This document shows positions 59,310 to 64,000 of a stretch of DNA of 64,000 bases, one piece after another. The position numbers and the translations under genes are program-made. The notes beneath the pieces were generated by a model. That model searched no databases. It saw only the letters and a program-made list of their open reading frames with translations, and was not told where the DNA came from. The DNA lies in assembly GCA_004802705.1 (NCBI GenBank), contig SGPL01000033.1, positions 12,750 through 76,749 on the forward strand, in the 5' to 3' direction. Position 1 is the first letter of the stretch; the number at the start of each line of letters is the position of its first letter. Source of the DNA: Bondarzewia mesenterica. Lineage: Eukaryota > Basidiomycota > Agaricomycetes > Russulales > Bondarzewiaceae.

Positions 59310-62300
59310 ATGGGTACGCGCATCCTCGTGTCTCCTCTTTCACGGCCCGTCATGGCTTGTGTTGCTTACAGTGCGCTAGATACCGCGATCGCGAAACAAC
59401 TGGTGGACAAGATGTACGAGAAGCGCAAGGCGGCGGCGCTGGAGCTCGAGAAGTGCGTATGGCTGCCCGCTCTGAGTGCCACGGGAGGAACTGATGTTGT
59501 GCGAGGAAAGACTTATCCGCGAGTGCCACCAGCAGGGAGATGACCGCCGCATAGCCCAGATCGTGGACCAGCTCACGGATATGTTCAGCAGTCCCTCAAA
59601 CGCGTTGCACGTGCGGAACGGAGGCCTCATCGGGCTCGCAGGAACGGCTATCGCGCTCGGAGTGTACATTGCGCCGTACATGGAACGTTTCCTCGAGAAC
59701 CTGCTCATCTGCTTTGGCGACCCCGAGAATAGGGTGCGCTACTTTTCCGCCGAATGCTTGTACAATATCGCCAAGGTGTCCAAGGGCGAGGTCCTGGTAT
59801 ACTTCAACCCCATCTTCGACGCGCTCAGCAAAGTGAGTCTTGCAGTCGCGCTTCCGCCTGTAGCCATACAAGTGAACCCCCCGCGAAGCTAGCCGCCGAT
59901 TCGGAGCTGTCCGTCAAGAACGGCGCCGAGCTGCTCGACCGCCTGTTGAAGGACATCGTCGCCGAGTCCGCGTCATTCTACGTTCCTCACTATTCTGAGG
60001 CGGAGAAGGTACGTGCGTGCTTAGAAGAGGGTAGTCCGGACCAAGGTATCGTGGTGCCCCATCTGGAGGAATCGAATGGTGGGGATCATCCCGGCGCGAA
60101 GAGGGCGTTTTCCCTCGCGCGATTTATTCCTCTGCTGTCCGACCGAATATATGTTATCAGCCCATTCACGCGCAGTTTCCTTGTCTCATGGATTACTGTC
60201 CTCGACTCTGTCCCCGAGCTTGAGCTCATCACTTACCTGCCTGAATTTCTTGACGGTCTTCTGTAGGTCTTTCTCTCCTTTATTTTTGTTTGCATGTTAA
60301 CTCCCTCTTTCTCTGCAGTAAATATCTATCAGATCCAACAGAAGATGTCCGGATACCTACCGAGAACCAACTCGCCGAGTTCTTGCGTGAAATTCGTGAA
60401 GTGACCATCGTGAGGAAAAGTAGGGAGGAAGAAGCGCTCAGGGCGCAAGAAGCCGATCAGGATGAGCAGAGTCGATTCGATGGTGAGCGGGAGAAGTTGG
60501 TCGATGTGTTACCTGCAGAGCACGCCGTGGTGCCAAGAGACACCGAAGCTGCTCCGGTCGATCTCGATAATGAGAAAGTAAACAGTGAAGAAGAGTCGGA
60601 GGTTCCAGAACGTGATCCTGGTGGTATGTGTATTACGCGAGTCGCCCGTGACGCATGGTGTTGACTATATGCGAAGTGTGGATACCTGGGCAAGGCGTCC
60701 GAATAGATTACGCCGCCATCATCGAGATTCTGATACAGCAATTGGATGGACAACGTGAGTGACTCTTCATTTGTTTCTCGGAAGAATAGATTCAATTCGC
60801 ATGTATAGATGATGAGATCCAACAGTCGACCGCTCTGCAATGGCTTGCAGAATTCCTTACTTTTGCTCAAGAAGTCATGGTCCCTTTCACGTCCCGCCTC
60901 ATACCTGCCATTCTCCCGAATCTCGCACACCATGTCCCTATGATCCAAACCGCTGCCAACCGCACGAACAAACTTCTCACGAACGTCATCCAATCGCTAC
61001 CTTTACCTTCCGAAGTGCCCACTCGGCAAAACACATCTGACCGACCAACCAATGGTCCCTCGCGCAATGCTCCCTCTTCGCCTTCCCCCGCCCCAAACTC
61101 CCCTGCCGCCTCCCGCCAAGCTACGCTTCCCGGCCAATCTCGAGACGTCAACTCTAGCTCGCCTGAATCGAGCATGGAGATAACAGGAGCGCCTGCTCCC
61201 GCCGCCAGTAACATCACCCTGCAGAAGCGCGCAAGTTTGTCTAACGAGGTTTCCGCTCCTCGCGGACTTGCGCCCATCGATGCGGGCCTTGCGAACGGTC
61301 AGTCGCAGGCCACTCGCTCGCATTCGCCGGTGTCGACGCGGAGCACTCAGCAGGCTGCTCAGCAGGAGCGGGAAGTGCAGGGCGCGGAGGCGTTTGATTA
61401 TCAGGCGACGGTGAATGCGCTGACGATCCAGTTTTTGAGCGAGCATGAGGAGACGAGGGTGGCGGCGCTGAAGTGGTTGATCATGCTCCATCAGAAGGCG
61501 CCAAAGAAGGTTCGTTACTTGAATGATAGAAAGACGTTTGCTGATCGTTTAAGTTGTATAGATATTGGCGATGGATGATGGTACTTTCCCTGCGTTGCTG
61601 AAGACGCTCTCAGATTCTTCGGAAGAGGTAAGTGGTGATGTATGCATGACACTGTGGAAGCAAGTGTGACTGGCGAGTGCAGGTCATCAAACATGATCTG
61701 CAGCTGCTGGCACAAATTTCTTCGAGCTCGGAGGAAAGTTACTTCAAAGCTTTTATGATCAACCTACTGGAGCTCTTCAGCACAGATCGACGGCTTTTGG
61801 ACACGCGAGGCAGCTTGATCATCCGTCAGCTATGTCTTAATCTCAACACGGAGAGGATCTACAAGGCATTTGCCGAGATCATTGAGAAAGAGGAGGTGAG
61901 AAAGGAAGGATACGTTAGCTTGATATAAGTGAGAGCTGATGATTTGTCAGGATCTGGAGTTTGCGAGCGTCATTGTTCAGAAGCTGAACATGATCCTTAT
62001 CACTTCACCTGAATTGGCCGATTTCCGGAAGAGGCTCAAGAGTTTAGAGACACGGGTGAGCATTGGTGTGAATAGTTTCCACGAGTAAATCGTTGGTGAC
62101 ATGGACTACAGCAAGATGGTCAGGCGCTTTTTGTCACCCTATATAGATCATGGTGCCACAACGCAGTCTCCGTTTTTTCATTATGTTTGCTTGCGCAAGC
62201 CTACGAACATGCTTCCAACCTTCTGAGTATATTGTATGTCTTCTCCCGCATCTTCACTAGTCAGACTTCCGCTGATTGTCTGTGTCTGTATAGCGCCGAT

Positions 62301-63063
62301 CTCGAAATCACAGTGCCATTACTTGTCCAGGTTGATAAGCTGGTGCAATTGATCGAGTCACCAGTCTTCACTTGTTCGTCGTTTACCTGTTCCTTGTTAC
62401 TCATTTGTTTACATGGACTTCTAGATATTCGTTTGCAGCTCTTAGAGCCTGATCGATATCCCTACCTCTTCAAGTGTCTGTACGGCCTCCTCATGCTCCT
62501 TCCACAAAGTTCCGCCTTCGTCTCCCTCCGTAACCGCTTGAACGCCGTAAACTCTGCCGGGTTTCTTCACATAGCACCTAAGCCGTACGTTTCCCCGCAC
62601 ACTTCTCCACCCGCATTAGCTGAACTCCTAACTCAGACCTGTCTCCGCCATGTCAACCCGCTCCAAGCTCGTCCGTGACGAAATCAAGTGGTCCGACCTG
62701 CTCTCCCACTTCCGTGCCGTGCAAGCGAGGCACGAAAAGGCCCGTCGACTCGCCCTCGGTACTTCAGTCGACGCGTATCCCAACTTCCCCATCTCCGCCG
62801 GCGAAGGCCAATCGTCGTCGCGTCCGCCGCTGCGGCGTCGAGTGACCGGGTCCAGCGAACCCCCTGCCCCCTGCTGCTCGCCCGCCGTCGCGCTCAGCCG
62901 GCGCGTTGAGCCCACTGAACCCGAGGTCGAGGGTTCAAGGCGGAGGTGGGTTGTTAACATCCGCACTATCGTCGCAGGGTCAATCGGGATTGAAACCGAA
63001 GAGGGGGCTCAGTCTCAGTCGGAAGTCGTGACGGTCCATCCTTGTGCAGGAGGGTTTATGTGA
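59310..63063 (+). CDS. VAC14: VAC14, scaffold of the PIKfyve/Fab1 complex
   Basis: VAC14 assembles the Fab1 lipid kinase and Fig4 phosphatase that make PI(3,5)P2 on vacuole/endosome membranes. A 4-nt first exon (ATGG, 59310-59313) joins over a 66-nt intron to 59380, giving [20 protein letters not shown], the conserved VAC14 start. HEAT-repeat core: [40 protein letters not shown] and [20 protein letters not shown]. Also seen are [56 protein letters not shown] and [17 protein letters not shown]. The conserved C-terminal region has [56 protein letters not shown] and [20 protein letters not shown]. The Ser/Pro-rich loop at 61,020-61,370 is disordered. Stop 63063. Confidence 0.95.
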
Positions 63064-63896
63064 ACTTAGCACTCAAGGCTTCCAGTCCTTCGAGCTCATG
63101 CATGCTCGTTAAATTATGACGTGCAGTTTTTTTTGTTTCGTAGTGTACATCCATTGCTAGGAAAGTTTGGGAGCTATGCATTTGTTTTGTTTGTTCCGCC
63201 AACTCCACCTCACATTCTTTATATACATGTCTTTCATAAGGTTTGAATGCCTGTCGAGGATGTCGTGCCCTCGATATGCAGTTCGATCGGTAGGTGAGAA
63301 AAATAAAGCAGGGAACGTTTAAGACAGCAGTGGATTGACTTAAGAGACGGAGTTAGATTAGATGTGCTTGCGGTTCCCGAATTCCTTGAACTTCTTTACA
63401 GACAGATGCGAAGAACTCATGCTATGCTTCAGCACCCTGTTGGTGGCGGTGTGCACTGCTTGCGCCTGCATATATTCACTGTTGTAAGCTTAAAATCGGA
63501 ATGTCCACTTGCCAGTGAAGCCTCTAACTCTCGATCAGCCATCCATCGCTCGATTACTCGTACAGCATCTGATTTCTCAGTATTCCTTTGTACAACTGAG
63601 CTACTTACTCTTCACATCCAAACTCTCCAAGTATGTAAGCGACGCTGGCCAGACGAGCCATTCTCCAGGACATCTTAGGTATCGCAAGTCAGCGACTCGA
63701 GTTCGCCATCGATACGGCTCGAGCTGTGACTCGACACCCGCAAGATATATGCCTAAAACGCCAAAAGGCAAGTGTTGATCCTGCGGCACAAAGCTACCGA
63801 GATATTTGTAAAGGCCTAAACAATAAATAGAGCCCGCAGAGCCCGATGGATATATGGAGAACGAGGAAGATACATCATACGTGGTAAAGCCAGATG
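63064..63896. other. Intergenic
   Basis: 833 bp between VAC14 and the convergent partial gene at the window end. Plus-strand frames at 63,364-63,778 do not resemble a known family. Confidence 0.4.
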
Positions 63897-64000
63897 TTAG
63901 GCACCCGGCGTGCGCGGGACGACCAAATGTCTGCGTATGACGGCGATGTCGTCGTCGGACAGCCGGCAATACTTTTTCACGTACTCCTCCGCGCCTCCGT
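63897..64000 (-). CDS. Probable tyrosine phosphatase (Y_phosphatase3-like), C-terminus only
   Basis: From the window edge the minus strand reads GGAEEYVKKYCRLSDDDIAV then IRRHLVV, stop at 63897. The G-G-E-Y---LSD-DI--IR--L arrangement is what closes many fungal protein-tyrosine phosphatases of the PF13350 type. Only 34 residues are visible, so the call is a pattern judgement; the catalytic part lies beyond the window. Confidence 0.42.
   Translation of the reverse strand, partial: GGAEEYVKKYCRLSDDDIAVIRRHLVVPRTPGA

Noticed and set aside
63364..63778. Overlapping plus-strand frames of 104 and 89 codons
   Set aside because: No recognisable domain; the convergent phosphatase end suggests this is UTR or spacer.

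Overview
The window is nuclear DNA of a filamentous basidiomycete, most likely an Agaricomycete. The genes are dense, lie on both strands without operons, and are broken by many 45-65 nt introns with GTxxGT donors and YAG acceptors. The families present (a NACHT-WD40-type NLR, a DUF6533 membrane protein, a fungal sedolisin) are typical of mushroom and wood-decay fungi. Scattered N bases at 1-630 and 41,830-44,760, plus an N-run at about 44,757-45,240, mark weak assembly. Some apparent frameshifts may therefore be sequence errors.

Layout. 1-1,346: C-terminal half of an NLR-type protein with nearly identical 129-bp WD40 repeats. 3,153-6,918: a divergent pair, TIP41 (TOR/PP2A signalling) and the cytoplasmic dynein light intermediate chain. 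7,764-15,579: an accessory stretch with a lectin-like tail-anchored protein, a sedolisin protease, a decayed FAD/NAD oxidoreductase, a small repeat cluster and a SAM methyltransferase. 15,580-20,761: an MFS transporter converging on a Barentsz/CASC3-like exon-junction protein. 21,421-27,255: an epoxide-hydrolase-like enzyme divergent from lipin (phosphatidate phosphatase). 27,776-33,941: an orphan seven-helix membrane protein with a long disordered tail and an Hsp20-like protein. 34,567-40,384: the AFG1 mitochondrial ATPase divergent from the urease accessory protein UreF, then the THO subunit TEX1/THOC3. 41,247-46,298: a DUF6533 membrane protein, complex I subunit B22 (NDUFB9), the N gap and eIF3f. 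46,917-51,337: RRN3 (Pol I initiation) and an F-box-like protein. 52,477-58,837: TOM7, an RNF220-type E3 ligase and an intracellular GH3 beta-glucosidase. 59,310-64,000: VAC14 (PI(3,5)P2 synthesis) and the C-terminus of a probable tyrosine phosphatase.

Most genes are conserved housekeeping functions, and I see no evidence for one co-operating cluster. Mitochondrial genes (AFG1, NDUFB9, TOM7) are scattered rather than grouped. The parts that most merit a second look are the hypervariable WD40 array, the decaying oxidoreductase, the frame-disrupted N-terminal extension of the hydrolase, the orphan membrane protein, and several genes that begin with exons of only 4-21 nt. I did not find a clearly novel system.
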